In this document: positions 11,460 through 23,646 of the stretch, in pieces | Numbering within the stretch: the stretch's first letter is position 1 | Layout of the letters: each line of letters begins with the position of its first letter | NCBI GenBank assembly: GCA_021521415.1 | Contig: JAIQDT010001737.1 | Location: 124,001 to 188,000 of the forward strand | From: Bidens hawaiensis | Lineage: Eukaryota; Streptophyta; Magnoliopsida; Asterales; Asteraceae | Length of the DNA: 64,000 bases | Direction of reading: 5' to 3' | Notes under the pieces: model-generated | The model's input: only the letters and a program-made list of their open reading frames with translations | Told to the model about the DNA's origin: nothing | Database searches by the model: none | Position numbers and translations under genes: made by a program

Positions 11460-12300
11460 ACACAAGCCTTTACAAAGAAGCTCTCTCACACCTTGAGAAG
11501 CTGTTAGTACGCTACCATGATGTCTTTGCCTGGTCCCCGGAAGACATGACCGGCATCCCTCGAAGCATTGCAGAGCACGAGCTAAAAATACCACCTGATG
11601 TCAAGCCTGTGGTCCAAAAGAAATGGAGCTTGGCTCCTGAACGAAGCCTGGCAGCATGCCAAGAGGTTGAAAAGCTTGTCCTAGCTGGAATCCTATGGGA
11701 GGTCAAGTATCAATCTTGGGTGGCTAATCCAGTCATGTTCGAAAGCCTAACAAGTCTTGGAGGATATGCATTGACTTCAAAGACTTGAACAAGGCATGCC
11801 CGAAAGATTGCTATCCCTTACCTGAAATGGACGTCAAGGTTGACTCTTTAACCGGCCATCCCTTTAAGTGTTTTCTCGACGCTTACAAGGGATATCATCA
11901 AATTCTCATGAAAGTGGAAGATGAAGAAAAAACTGCTTTCCACACGGACAAGGTATTTTTTTGTTATCAAAAGATGCCTTTGGCCTACGAAATGCCGGAG
12001 CAACCTACCAACGTTTGATTGACAAAGCATTTGCCAGCCAAATCAGCAGAAACTTAGAAGCTTATGTCGATGATCTGGTAATCAAAAGCAAAACCGAGCA
12101 TCAAATGCTTGATGACATAGAAGAAACCTTCCAAAACCTGAGGAAGATCAATATGAAACTCAACCCTGGAAAATGCTCATATGGGTTCGAAGAAGGCAAG
12201 TTTTTAGGACACATTCTAGGGAAACAAAGCATAAAAGCCAATCCCAACAAAGTCATAGCTGTTCTTGAAACTAAATCTCCACAAAGAAAAAAATAAGTGG
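11460..12300 (+). pseudogene. Tat reverse transcriptase
   Basis: Copies element RNA into DNA. Pieces in order: DMTGIPRSIAEHELKIPP and VEKLVLAGILWEVKYQSW (11546-11710), then in another frame LNKACPKDCYPLPEMD and FKCFLDAYKGYHQI (11785-11910), then ATYQRLIDKAF and the catalytic EAYVDDLVIKS box at about 12057-12090. Frame breaks lie between 11459 and 11546, near 11745 and near 11980, and a stop is at 12294-12296. Confidence 0.8.
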
Positions 12301-13330
12301 AAAGTCTGAACGGAAGACTTGCAACCTTGAAGCGTTTTACCTCCAAGCTCGCTGAAAAATCCATACCCTTCTTCAAGACACTAAAGGGTTGCACCAACAA
12401 AAAAGACTTCAAGTTGACGGAAGAAGCAGAAGAAGCCTTCAACCAAATGAAGCAACACTTGGCTTCACTTCCAGATATTGCAGCTCCCGAAACGGGAGAA
12501 CTGATCTCTGTCTATCTCTCAGTCACTAAAGAAGCACTAAGCGCGGTCCTAACCATCGAACGAGACAAAGTTCAGGTACTCGTTTGTTTCTTTAGTAAAA
12601 CATTAAAACTAGCAGAGATCAAATATCCTCCTTTGGAAAAACTTGTCCTAGCCTTAATTCAAACTGCCAGAATGCTTCGAAGGTACTTTCAAGCATACCC
12701 TATACAAGTGGTCACTGACCAATCCATCAAGAGTGTGCTTGAAAAAACTGAAAATTCAGGCCGATTGGCCAAATGGGCTGTGGAGCTAGCTGAACATAAC
12801 ATTACCTATGTACCAAGAAAAGCTATCAGAGCCCAAGTCTTGGCGGATTTCATTGTAGAAATCCCAAAGCAAGTCATTCCTGAAATACATACAACTGCCA
12901 CTGAACCTTCTGACCTTGAAGCCTGGAAGCTTTTTACCGATGGAGCTTCAAACATTGAAGGGTCAGGAGCTGGGCTCATTTTAATCAACCCCGAAGGGTT
13001 AGAATTCACATATGCTCTCCGACTTGAATTTCAGACCACCAACAACGAAGCTGAATATGAAGCATTGATCGTTGGTCTGAAAATTGCTAAAGAGATGAAG
13101 ATCCAAAAGCTACAAGTCTTCACAGACTCGTTGCTTGTTTCAAGTCAAATCAATGATAGCTATGTAGCAAAAGAGCCCAACATGTAGAAGTATCGTGATA
13201 GGGAAAAAGGGTTGATGAACAGGTTTAAAGAATGCATCATCAAACAAATCCCAAGATCACAAAACAAAAGAGCTGATGCCCTGAGCAAGCTAGCATCCCT
13301 CAGATTTGCACACCTCACCAAGAAAGTTTT
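12297..13330 (+). pseudogene. Tat RNase H plus second archaeal-type RNase H
   Basis: The first RNase H (about 12450-12860) is degenerate: where the first catalytic aspartate is expected the text is VYLSVTKEALSAVL, while VVTDQSIKSVL retains a later aspartate. This is the tether-like state known in Tat elements. A second domain follows at about 12910-13310 with an acidic set that fits archaeal-type RNase H: KLFTDGAS, NNEAEYEAL, FTDSLLV and NKRADALSK. A stop at 13185-13187 falls between the third and fourth of these. The two-RNase-H order identifies the Tat lineage. Confidence 0.8.
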
Positions 13331-14637
13331 GGTTGAAGTGTTGAAAACTCCTTCAATCCAATAATTGGAGGTTCAAGATGTAATCACTTAAGAAGGTCCC
13401 AATTCGATGACTCCCATAGAAAAGTTCCTAAAAAATGGTGAGTTACCTTTGGACCAGACAGAGGCTGAAAGGGTTCAAATCAAGTCCCGACAGTATGAGT
13501 TGCAAGGAGAAACACTTTATAAAAAAGCTTACCTTGCACCACTACTAAGATGTGTGGGCCCTGAACAAAGCCAATATCTGATCAAAGAGGTTCATGAGGG
13601 AATATGTGGAGCTCATTTTGGGCCAAGAACGGTGGTTGCAAAGTTGATGAACATTGGATACTTCTGGCCCACGATGCACCGTGATGCAACAGAACAACTC
13701 AAGAAATGTGAAGCATGTCAAATTCATGCACCGGTTCCCAAAAGCCCTAAACACGATCTAGTTCCCATCTCCTCGGCTTGGCCATTCCGCAAGTGGGGAA
13801 TGGATATTGTTGATCCATTCCCACCAGCCAAGGGTGGGGTAAAATTTTTGTTAGTAGCCGTTGACTACTTCACCAAGTGGCCTGAAGTCAAACCACTTGC
13901 AAAAATAACGGGCAAACAAGTCATCGACTTTGTATGGGAAAGCATTATATGCCGCTATGGGCTGCCATGAGTGTTGGTCACGGATAATGGGAAGCAATTT
14001 GCCAAGAAGCCTTTTAGCACATGGTGCTAGGAATTCAGAATCACCCAAGTGTTCAGCTCGGTTGCTTATCCACAATCCAATGGCCAAGTTTAAAGAACAA
14101 ACAGAACCATTGCAGAGGGAATCAAAGCAAGGCTGGGAAGGCATAATAACAATTGGCTTGAATAACTCCCAAATGTTCTATGGGAAATAAGAACAACCAA
14201 AAAAACAAGCCACAAACAAACACCTTACAGCCTAGTGTTCGGATCAGAAGCTGTAATTCCAGCCGAAGTCAGAGTTGTGACTCAAATAACACTCAACATG
14301 GACCTCAAATCAAACAACAATGAGACCATGTTGAATTTGCAACTCCTTGAAGAAATACGTGATCAAGCCGCAATACAAGAGGCTGAGTACAAACAAAAAA
14401 ATGGAAGCTTATTACAATGCAAGAGTGAAACATGAACGCTTCACGCCAGGAGATCTTGTACTCCGAAACAACGAGGCCAGTAAGAAAGAAAACCAAGGAA
14501 AACTAGGCCCAAAGTGGGAAGGACCATATACAATCCTTGAAGCTCACAAGGGTGGATCCTACAAGCTGGCCGACGCAGAAGGCAAAAAGCTTCCTAGACA
14601 CTGGAACGGCAAAACCCTTAAAAGGTTCCATGCCTAG
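13331..14637 (+). pseudogene. Tat integrase
   Basis: Inserts the DNA copy into the genome. The zinc-binding HHCC part runs from EVHEGICGAHFG to KKCEACQIH (about 13590-13730). Catalytic core: GMDIVDPFPPA for the first aspartate and VTDNGKQF for the second (about 13976-14000). The third acidic position, expected just after NGQV, is a TAA stop at 14091-14093. Other stops are near 13362, 13389 and 13968, and a frame break is near 14400. The C-terminal part (RFTPGDLVLR, GPKWEGPYTI, LKRFHA) ends at 14637. Confidence 0.8.
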
Positions 14638-15373
14638 TCAAGAACTTAGAATGTATTTCAAGAGATGTATAACTCTCCTTTTTTGTAAACAAATACCTCT
14701 TGAATGAATGATGAAGTCTTTATCATCACTTGTCTTAACTATCCTATAATCAGGTTGAGAACCTAGCAATAAACTCCATGGCAAGGGCCATGTAAGGGGA
14801 TGAGCTCCCAGGCCACATCGCTCAATAGGTTCAAGAGTTAAATGAACCTATATAAGGGGTGAGTTCCTATATCAATCCAACACCATGAGACTTAGAAAAT
14901 TTTTCAACCAAAACTTGTCTCATAGACGAGTTTGAACGGCCTACATCAATTCGTTCCTTAAGATTTGAAAAAGTTTATGAAACAAGTATATACTAATTAA
15001 TGGTATAAAGGATAGACAACATGTGATTTTTACCTAATGAATCCTTGAAGCTAAAGTGACTGCAGCACTAAAACTTCTTAAGGAAAGTTAGCTAAAAACA
15101 CATCAAACTAACAAGACAAGCAACCAAAACACAATACATAAAACATTACGATTCATAAGCAAAGCCTTCTAAGGCCATAACCAACATCATACATAATAAG
15201 CCATTAAGGCTAAACAAAGGAAATCACAGAGATTCCCAAAATAAGTATTCAAACGGCCAACAAGGCCAACAAAAACCATAAAGCATAACCTTAAGGGTTT
15301 TCATGCCAAACCTAAATTGTTCAAAGTACATAATAATGTTTAAGAAGTGCTAAGAAAGCTACGAATAAAGTGT
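14638..15373 (+). other. Tat non-coding region after pol
   Basis: No open frame of note between the integrase end and the antisense gene. Such long 3' regions are normal in Tat elements. I see no further structure. Confidence 0.6.
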
Positions 15374-17616
15374 TCAAACATCATAAACATGCTTAGAAGT
15401 ACTAGCCTCACCACTCTTCCCTTTCTTGGACTTCTTCACTTCTGGGCAACCACCAGCAACGGTCGAACCTTCGAGGCTTGCCACATGAGACCTGTCACTG
15501 TCTCCGAATAAAGTTTCTTCACTATCGCCAGAACGGGAGAGCTTCTTAGACAAGGACTCAAGCACTTCAGAGAAAACTTTCTCATCAAGGCCGGCTGGTT
15601 TCAAGCCCTGCAAAACGGGAAGAGGTTTACCAAAGCAAGATGAAACTTCGCCCACATAGGGGTTAGTGACCCTTTCCATTGCACGGACTGAGTCTGAGAA
15701 GAGCTTGGAAGCTTCACGGTTGAACACGGGCGATTGCTCCATAGGTTGACCAGCTTCGTGATGTTTGAAGCCAACAACAAAGCCCAAATGCTTCCCATAT
15801 CCCAGCAGCTTCGTGTAAACGTCGCCCAACACCGAGTTAAACTCAGAAGAATGAAGCAGGTAAGTCACGACCTGATGGAACCCGTGCCCAATTAGCCACC
15901 GGTTGTCGTTAGTAGCCTGGGTGACTGAAGCCTTCAAGCCTTCTTTCTCCATGTCAAAAGCTTTCCTCCGTACCACAAAGGCTTCCCTATCAGCATCCAA
16001 CTTAGCTCTATCAGCTTCCATTGCCTTCTTCCACCCTGCTATCTCAACCTCGTGGCCACGTGACAACTTATCAATCTTCTTCACATAATCCTCCTCCTTC
16101 TTTGAAAAGCCATCAACCTCTTTCTTCATGGCTGACATAGAAGCCTTCATCTTCTCTTTCTTCTTGGCAAACTCCTCATACTCTTGCATTCCCTTTCGAA
16201 AGCGGGTAACACCCTCAGCCAAAAGGACAGAAAGGTTGCAAGAACTCAAGATTAACCTTGAAAGCATGGCACCGTCCTCCATCTCAGAAATGGTGTTACG
16301 AACAGGAGCAAAGTTAGCCAAGACATCAGCAAAGACTTCCGGATCTTTAAAGCTATCCCCAACCTTAACATTCCACTCAGGGACATAAACCTCATTACCA
16401 TCCAACCCTTGAACCGAAGCCATCACAGCCTTCTTACCAGTTGACTTCTTCTTCTTGGAAACAACCAAACCCTGCTCCTTTTCTCCCTCCACACTTGGAA
16501 ATTGAACTTCAACAACTTGAACATCATCACTAACATCGACCGGTTCGTGACAAGATGATGGGCCAGGAGACTTCATCAAACGCCGTGTGGAATGGCGAGT
16601 AGAAGCCTTAGGAGCAGCAGCCTTGGTAAAGCCTTTAACGTTCGGAACCCCACATACCGTGAACCTTCGAACCTAGTCTCTTTCCCTCGAACCACAGCAT
16701 CATCCCTAGCAGTAGCTGCAACATCCGTAAACCCAACATCTGAAGTATCATCACTCTTCAAAAAATCCAAAGCCGACATGACTACAAAAAACAAAGGAAA
16801 TCAATCAAAAGGCATATCAGAAAAACAAAACAAGTACAAGATAAACAAACGCATACCTTTATCATCCCTCATAAGCACGGGATCCCGATTAGGCTTATCC
16901 CAAAATTTGCTAATTCCTAACAACACAAGAAGATGTTCGGGAAGAGGACGAAGACGCGATGGACACTTCCTAATCGACTTCAAAAACACATCATTCAACT
17001 CCGATTCGGCCGGCTCCGGTTTGTTTAAAACTGCCTCGGGTTGTCTCCAAACGGATTTGAAATGAAGAATGGAAACAAAAACAAAGAAAAAACGGTCCTT
17101 CCAAGAACCAAGGGTCGTAACCGTCTAGGAAACTAAACATGTATCAACCTGAGTATGTTCAAAATTGTACCAATCGCCGTTCTTCGCTAAATGAAAGAAA
17201 CGGCGAAAACCCAAAAGCGACGGATCATATCCTAAAGCTCTACATAATACCTCAAAGTGTAAAACCCTAGCAAGCCCTAAGGGGTGAATCTGACCAAATG
17301 ACACACGGGAATACTCCAACACATTCAAAACAAAAACCGAAAACGGATGGCGGAGGTTCGAGAATTCAAAATGTCGGAAATAAAGAGCGACGAAACCCGC
17401 CGGAGAACGATCGATTGACGCATCGCCCGACGGAGCAACCGGTTTTAAATCTAAACCTATACCCCAATCGAGGCAGAAAGATTCAACCTCCTCTTTGGTT
17501 AATCGAGAAAAACTGACCGACAAATCCTTACGAGCACCCATAAAATCGAAAGAAAGAGGAAGGATTTTAACTAACATGATGAAGGAATGAAAGAAACTTG
17601 ATGAATGTTTGGACAA
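15374..17616 (-). pseudogene. Antisense gene of the Tat element (gypsy-type 'putative transposase' family), two exons
   Basis: Reads opposite to gag-pol, from about 17616 to 15374. Exon 1 (17616-16857) carries the conserved block GFVALYFRHFEFSNLRHPFS, then FEVLCRALGYDPSLLGFRRF and FHLAKNGDWYNFE, then SWKDRFF and CPSRLRPLPEHLLVL. Exon 2 (16781-15374) begins VMSALDFLKSDDTSDVGF and continues into a lysine-rich, coiled-coil-like middle (about 16200-15950) and a basic C-terminus. It resembles the domain annotated in plants as putative transposase, gypsy type, whose function is unknown; it is not an integrase. Damage: one stop at 17125-17127 and one frame break near 16650. The rest is open, including a 401-codon stretch. 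Confidence 0.7.
16782..16856 (-). other. 75-bp intron in the Tat antisense gene
   Basis: On the minus strand the exon ends GATAAAG, followed by GTATGCG; a T-rich tract precedes TTTTTTGTAG at the 3' side. The junction keeps frame from RDDK into VMSALDF. Canonical GT-AG borders and coding continuity on both sides support a real intron. Confidence 0.7.
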
Positions 17617-17835
17617 AAGTGTGGAACTTTAATAGAAAAACTAAAGAAAATGAATAGTTATCACTATTACTAAGGAGAGTTATGGGGAACCGCAACATGC
17701 AGTAACTATCACATCAAATGTCTTGTCAGAAATTCAAAAATAACCAAAACCGTTTAAAGCCTCTAAGCCTTTAAGCAATAACAAAATGTGTGCAAAAGTC
17801 ATAAGCCCTTGAGCCTACTTCTCAAACACCTCTGA

Positions 17836-17847
17836 CTTGGGGGGGGC
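17836..17847 (+). other. Tat polypurine tract
   Basis: CTTGGGGGGGGC directly before the 3' LTR start at 17848; it primes plus-strand DNA synthesis. Confidence 0.7.
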
Positions 17848-18506
17848 TGATGACGGGGGTAGCCCAAGGAATTAATAAAATGGCTTTCACACACTAACGC
17901 TAAAAAGGTTAGAAGGTTAAAAGCTTCGTTTCCTGCCCAAATTTAGGGAAACAAGTACGTGAACAGTAACCACGTGCAATAGTACAACGTCAAATCACTA
18001 TTCACATCACTGTTCCCTCTGCACAAGGGACATGCTCAGGAAATGTATTATTATTATAATCGTTACCCAACGGTTAAAAGTTTCCCGCCCATAAAAGGTC
18101 AACCCTCTAGCAAACTGGAGGTTAACAAGTTTACACACTGGATAAAAGGCTTGCATCTCTTCCTCTATAAAAGGATGATCCAGCCATAAGTAAGAACAGA
18201 CCAGATTAGAGAGTTAACATATACTCTCTAATCTTCTCTTCTTCCTTGAGAAACCTGCACATTGCTTGTTTCTTTCTTACTTTAAAAAGTATCATAGCTT
18301 CACCAAGAACTTCATCAACCAGTCTCAAACACCTCGATCTTGGATCTCCGGTGAACTATAACAAACAACAAACTAGTGAACCTCTCTCTACGTTTTGCAA
18401 ACGTAGAGGGACACCACGAACTGCGTTAGGTTAACCGAAACCTTTGAAGCCTGTTAGCCTAACCAGTCCATTCACTATCATTGGTCTTATATTTGTTGTA
18501 GCAACA
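17848..18506 (+). repeat. Tat 3' LTR (659 bp)
   Basis: Starts TGATGACGGGGGTAGCCC, ends TTGTTGTAGCAACA; carries the same TATA box and hairpin as the 5' LTR with scattered point and small length differences. Confidence 0.9.
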
Positions 18507-19182
18507 TATGACTAACCCAAACCAAATTGCAATTCCAAATCATGGTTAAATGATTAAGGTTTATAACCCTATCTCTGTACTACCACCCATTGTAGCAAAT
18601 TATGGTCAATCGTTAAGATATTTACCTGTTTATTTAAAAAGGAACAATCCAAACACCAGTATACCTATTCAGAATTTCTCACTACCCAATTTCTATTAAA
18701 ATAATAATATATTTTTTTCGTATCTACACACCCAACCTTACTCAATTTTTAACACACATTCACAACCCATCCCAAATAAAAAAAATCTTAACGAAGTTCG
18801 TTTTTAATAAAATTTATGTCGGAATGTTCATAATTTTTTTTTAAGAAATATCGAGTATTTAATTATTTTTTAGTTCGAATATTAAAAGTTAGTAAGGGTA
18901 ATATAACAATCAACAATTACTAAACTAATATATAATACGATATATGAATAATGTTGATTTATTATAATAAATATAAATGATAACAATAGTCATATTAATA
19001 AATATAATATATATTCTTACAAAAAGCACAAGCTTCTCCGGCCACAGTATACTCCCATAGTCCCATGGGTGTATGGTAACATTATAACTCTCCATTATAA
19101 CTCTCCATGTTTATCTCAGCATGTTTATCTCATACTTTAGCTGCTATATTTGATGTATATCTTATAATTTTTTACAACACAT
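18507..19182. other. AT-rich spacer
   Basis: No gene or repeat border recognised; mostly A/T tracts. Confidence 0.5.
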
Positions 19183-19816
19183 TATATTAGTACCGCTCTA
19201 AATAGTTCCCGAAAATTTTTAATCAACGGTTTTCAAGTCGCCTTAAAAGAATGCGTTATTTTTTTCACATATACATTTAAAGTGGTTCAAGAACCGCTTT
19301 AGAAAATCATAAGAACCTCGTTAAAGGTTTTTTTTTTCTTTACCTATGGCGTGATTTCTGTTAATAAAAAAACAAACAAATTAAAGGAAAGTTGGGACCA
19401 TAGAATAACTAATGACAAACACCTTATAGATATTAAAAGGACGTGTGGGTCTATATGACACATCCAATGACGAACCTTTTTAGATATTGTATCTATGTGT
19501 AGACTCAGTGTATGTGTATGACTTAAGAAGTGCGTCACTTCTGCACAGTCATTAGCTATTAGAGTCATATAGTGCGGTCCATTGCTATTAATGGTCCCTA
19601 GTGATAACTTGGTGGCTATTATCGACATCTTGGGAGGTGTCGATGTGCACCTGTTAAGACAATAAGATCTTAAATTTCTGAAATACTAAAAGGTGTGTGC
19701 ATATAGAATGACAAAACATTTTAGTCGGTTCTAATTTATCTTCAAATTAATTAAATTACCAAAAAGGGTGTTTAGTACAATATAATTATTGTATTCAATA
19801 ATGCAATTATATAAAA
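19183..19816. repeat. Segmental duplication, left copy, first part (ERF gene missing)
   Basis: Blocks match the surroundings of the ERF gene in the right copy. AAGTGGTTCAAGAACCGCTT (19280) matches 31806; GACTCAGTGTATG...ACTTAAGAAGTGCGTCA (19500) matches the ERF upstream region at 32235-32270; then, only about 30 bases later, GTGCGGTCCATTGCTA...AGTGATA (19570) matches 34600, downstream of the ERF. The match continues to ATAATTATTGTATT (19785 and 34765). The ERF gene with its flanks is therefore absent from this copy. Confidence 0.7.
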
Positions 19817-22040
19817 CTAGTATTTGACCCCCCCCCCCCCCCCCCCCCGCGTTGCGGGGAGGGGACGTAGCAACCTAAGAGCAAACTTGGTTAATTACAG
19901 CTTTAGGGAAAAAAATCACTTTGCATAGTTGCCACATAACTGCCTCTTGACTTTAGTGATCTAATTGGGGCGACTTTCTGCACACAACATTAACAATATG
20001 ATAAAAGCAAACATGTTATGTAAAAAGTAAACTGCCTGCAAAGCTAAAGATTAACTAATGTAACCATTAACTAAACACTAACGGATTCATATCCAAAAGC
20101 AAATGTAAGCGACTAAATGTTCTCGGCATTAACAAATTGGATCGAAAACACCACTCTACCTAGTCTCGACCCATTGCCTACGTTGAAATATACCCAATAC
20201 GACCCGTAAAATGAATTGTGGTCAAAACATGTTGTTTTGAAAAAAATCAACTTGACTCGTGTAAAAGCGGGTGCGGCTGAAGTTAATAATTTTTAAAATC
20301 TCTATTTTTTAAAAAATTAAAACAACTTGTTTCATATTAAGTCAAAACAACAAATATGGTGCGAATTTTTTTTGTTACATTTATTTGTTAAGTTTGCGGA
20401 CAGCGTTGAATAATCACTATTGATTTGGTGCTGAGAACATAAGCTATTAAAATTTTGACACCAATTATAGTATTGGTATTTTCAATAACAGTGGTTGTTT
20501 AGATAAACTAATTGCATTTTTAATATTATGAAAACAATTTTTATTTAATTCTTTGGGTCTATAAAGAAAGTAAAAGACAAATCATAGTGGACTGTAAATT
20601 CAAAACACATTATAGAAGTCCCACATATATATGAGGCAACTGCAATCCCATAGGATATTAGTGTGTAAATTCAGTCAGGGATTGCAGCTACCACTGTTGT
20701 ATTTAAGGCAAACTACACAAAAGAGTAAAATTTACATGTACCTTTTTTAGTCACACGAATGATGACAAACCGAACCACATCGACCTAAACACATGAACAT
20801 AAAACAAACAGTTAGTCGAAATAGGCTCAGATCAGGTTATCATCATAGCCTATAAAGAATTAGAATAAAAAAATAAGCTCAGATTGATTCATCATCATAG
20901 CCTTTATCATCTAAATGAGATGATTACAGGGCTGCCACCGCCACCACAATACACGGCCAGAACGTCGCGGCAACGGCAGTGAAAACCCCATTTTCTGTAC
21001 TTTTTTCCACTGTACAAATATATAAGTCAACATGACACCACCAAACCGCTGCCACCTAGGGTTGCAAAATTGAACCCAGCAACAGTAGGGTATTATGAAG
21101 TGTGACACCGGCAACGAATCCTCAACACTTAACCAATCGAGGCTTAGTCCATTCGACAGCTGCAACATCCGTTGCCACACCAAAAATAGAGTCATCAAAG
21201 CCATATCATAAACCGCAAATGCTTCTCAATCTAACCCAACTCTTAATCGAGTTTCAGTCTGCTCAACAACTGCAACTAATGCCATATGCATCAACCAACT
21301 CATATAATTGAACAAGACCGAATCGTAATTGTACCATAATCAAACCAAAGACAACAATGTCTTACTTGACCGATCGAGGCCTGGTCGGTTCGACAGCTGC
21401 AACGTAAGTTGCCAGGCCAAAAATCGAAATCCACCTCCCTACCATACCTCCGCAACCACCACACTACCGCCACCAAGGGTTTCGAAATTGAACCCGGCAA
21501 CAGCACAGAAATGATCGATGGAAGCGAGAAAGAGGTAGAAATCGACATCCAGAGCCGTTGATATGATCCTTGAAGAAAAAACAATATATGTGAATCCTTT
21601 GTCTCTCTCTATAAAATGAAACCAAATTTGGTGACTATAAAGTTCTGATTCGAAACCCGGCAGCAACATCCTCCACCGTCGCGTCACCACCACAACACCG
21701 CCACCTAGGGTTTCGAAATCGAACCCGGCAACAGCAAGTGACGATAACGATCAACGGTGGAGGAAAGAAACAGGTGGAAATCGACGTCCACGACAATCAC
21801 CAATCTACCATCGTCAAGAAGATAAGATAAAGAGAGAGAGAGTGAGAGACGGTGGAATCTGGAGTAAAGAGATAGAAAAAGTATCATGTGTATAGAATGA
21901 TAGAGTGGCAGCCGCCTGGCAGGACAGATGTCAAAGAAACAAATGACCTGATGATGTAAGCGACGTACAAATTTCCTAAGCTAAAGTTACAACTTGTAAT
22001 GCCAGGAGTTAGCCGAAAATGTAATATTATATTATTACAA
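19817..22040 (-). mobile_element. Helitron-like insertion, 3' end at 19817 on the minus strand
   Basis: Read on the minus strand, the left end shows CCCCGCAACGCGGGG followed by a long G run, GTCAAATA and CTAG, then T: the hairpin plus CTRR end of plant Helitrons, next to a T target base. The homologous place in the right duplicate copy (about 34787-35596) does not contain it. The right border is only approximate (homology resumes near 22045) and the expected TC start was not fixed. No Rep/helicase gene is seen, so it would be non-autonomous. Confidence 0.4.
21050..21770. repeat. Diverged internal repeats in the Helitron-like element
   Basis: Blocks recur about every 240-300 bases: a CGCCACCTAGGGTTTCGAAAT-like word (about 21050, 21470, 21700), a GAACCCGGCAACAGCA word (about 21075, 21490, 21722) and TTCGACAGCTGCAAC (21152 and 21390). 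Minus-strand open frames over them are taken as chance products of the repeats. Confidence 0.6.
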
Positions 22041-22044
22041 ATGT

Positions 22045-22470
22045 GTGATTTTTATATGGCATTTAAAACTCAAGAATTATCAGTTATATCATATCCTAAA
22101 TAGTTAAAAATTAACTGAGGCACAGAGGTAGTTTGGTAATTAACTTGTTTTCCGTTTATGTAACACTTTAAGTTTGAAAAGATTTAATATCGTCATTTTG
22201 ACCGCGCAAAGCCGAAAATTAGGGCCAAAAGTGTTTTCTTATATATAGGCGTTTCTTTTGTATTTTAACGCCATAAAACCTACTCTCAACTTTTAAGCAT
22301 CAATATAACTTATATACCTAGTATAGTTTTTAAAGGTCAAAATACAAAACGTTATTTGACACAATTAGAAAATGTAATTCCAACTTCCATATGTGTGCTC
22401 AATGCTTTTCTCCACACACTTGATCATTATCCATCGTCTTATTCTAGGACTTAATGAGACATTTATGACA
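22045..22470. repeat. Segmental duplication, left copy, second part
   Basis: Matches 35600-35970 in order: CAAGAATTATCAG/CAAGAATCATATG, GTTTTCTTATATATAGGC, CTAGTATAGTTTTTAAA, GTTATTTGACACAATTA and TGTGTGCTCAATGCTTTTC. No gene inside. Confidence 0.7.
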
Positions 22471-22709
22471 GTAAAGATTATTATAAAGATACAATAACGT
22501 GTACATGCCATGAGATATTGCTAAATGGATCAGCTCGATCAAGCAATTGTATACACCTAGTCCGGCGTATCAATTTGGTTGTAGCTGGTTTAATCAGACA
22601 CACAAGTTTCCTAGGGTGGCATAAAATGTTCCTATGATCATGTGGTATGCCCAATACAACACCAGTTCTCCATTTTTGGCTTTTAAGTCGCCATTTTTAT
22701 CCCGTATTC

Positions 22710-22860
22710 CACTACTACAAAACTAGACCTTGATCGACGAAAAAAATCGTAATAATTAGTAGATGCTAATAATTTGTGGTAACGATCCTATAATGCTAAT
22801 AATTAGTAGATGAAAAAAATCGTCATATATATATATAATATATATAAACGAAGATATAAA
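22710..22860 (+). mobile_element. Possible CACTA (En/Spm) 5' end
   Basis: CACTACTACAAAAC is followed by a GACGAAAAAAATCGT palindrome and two AATTAGTAGATG words, as in CACTA subterminal regions. No matching opposite end was found, so this is a truncated end or a chance match. Confidence 0.35.
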
Positions 22861-23640
22861 AATCTTACGTGTCGCGATGTGGTCGCTCCCCCCCTTTTTT
22901 GAGTCACCAGATTTGCTTGATTTTTAAATGGAGGCTTCTCATGCATTTGACTCGAATTCATGGGTATGGGTTTTACCAAACCCAGATATTCCTTAAACAG
23001 GTTATAACATCTCATTAAATAAAAAATTATTTTCACCAAATTATTTATGTAAAAATCCTATAAATTAGGATATAATAAAAAATAATTTCTTATTTATTTT
23101 TAATATATATATATATATATATTATTTAAATTAAAAATCAATTTGATACTAAAAAAAATAAACAGGTCTTGGGTCTCATCACACCATAAGTATATTAAAT
23201 ATTATTTATAATTAAAAAACCAATTTCATAGTAAAAAAATAAACGGGTCTTGGGTCTCATCAAAACCATATAGCTTTTAAACCGGGTTATAACATCTCAT
23301 TTATTTGTGAAACAATTTATCATCAAACCATAAGTATATTAATAACTTTCATACAATAAAAAAATATAAATTACATATTAAATAATATGAAAAATATATA
23401 TATACAGTACATGTTAAAATATCCTAAATCTCTGAATATATATTTCTTTTATATATATCATCTATAGTTTTATTTTTGTCTTTTTTTTATATCTACCTCT
23501 ATATATATTTGATGTCTTCATATTTATATCAATGTTCTTAACAATGATATAGGATATCAAACTTGACAAAATACATCTAGACATCCATGCTTATCTGTTT
23601 ATAACTTCAATGAAATTATTATTCCTTTTTATTTCCCTTT
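22861..23640. repeat. AT-rich spacer with short direct repeats
   Basis: No gene. GGTCTTGGGTCTCATCA occurs at about 23165 and 23246, and GGTTATAACATCTCATT at about 22999 and 23284; (AT)n tracts lie at 22830 and 23110. Confidence 0.6.
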
Positions 23641-23646
23641 CTTCAA

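Larger units (their letters stand above)
8329..18506 (+). mobile_element. Full-length Tat-lineage Ty3/gypsy retrotransposon
   Basis: About 10.2 kb: 5' LTR, PBS, gag, protease, reverse transcriptase, RNase H, a second (archaeal-type) RNase H, integrase, a long 3' region with an antisense gene, polypurine tract and 3' LTR. The second RNase H and the antisense gene are hallmarks of Tat/Ogre/Retand elements (established knowledge). Many in-frame stops and several frame breaks make it non-autonomous now. The bases directly flanking the LTRs (ATACA left, TATGA right) do not match; a TATGA lies at 8318-8322, six bases further left, so a target duplication is unproven. Confidence 0.85.

Noticed and set aside
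20911..21887. Several minus-strand frames of 60-97 codons
   Set aside because: They follow the internal repeats of the Helitron-like element in different frames.
22803..23039. 78-codon minus frame in the CACTA-like area
   Set aside because: No domain, AT-rich, overlaps low-complexity sequence.
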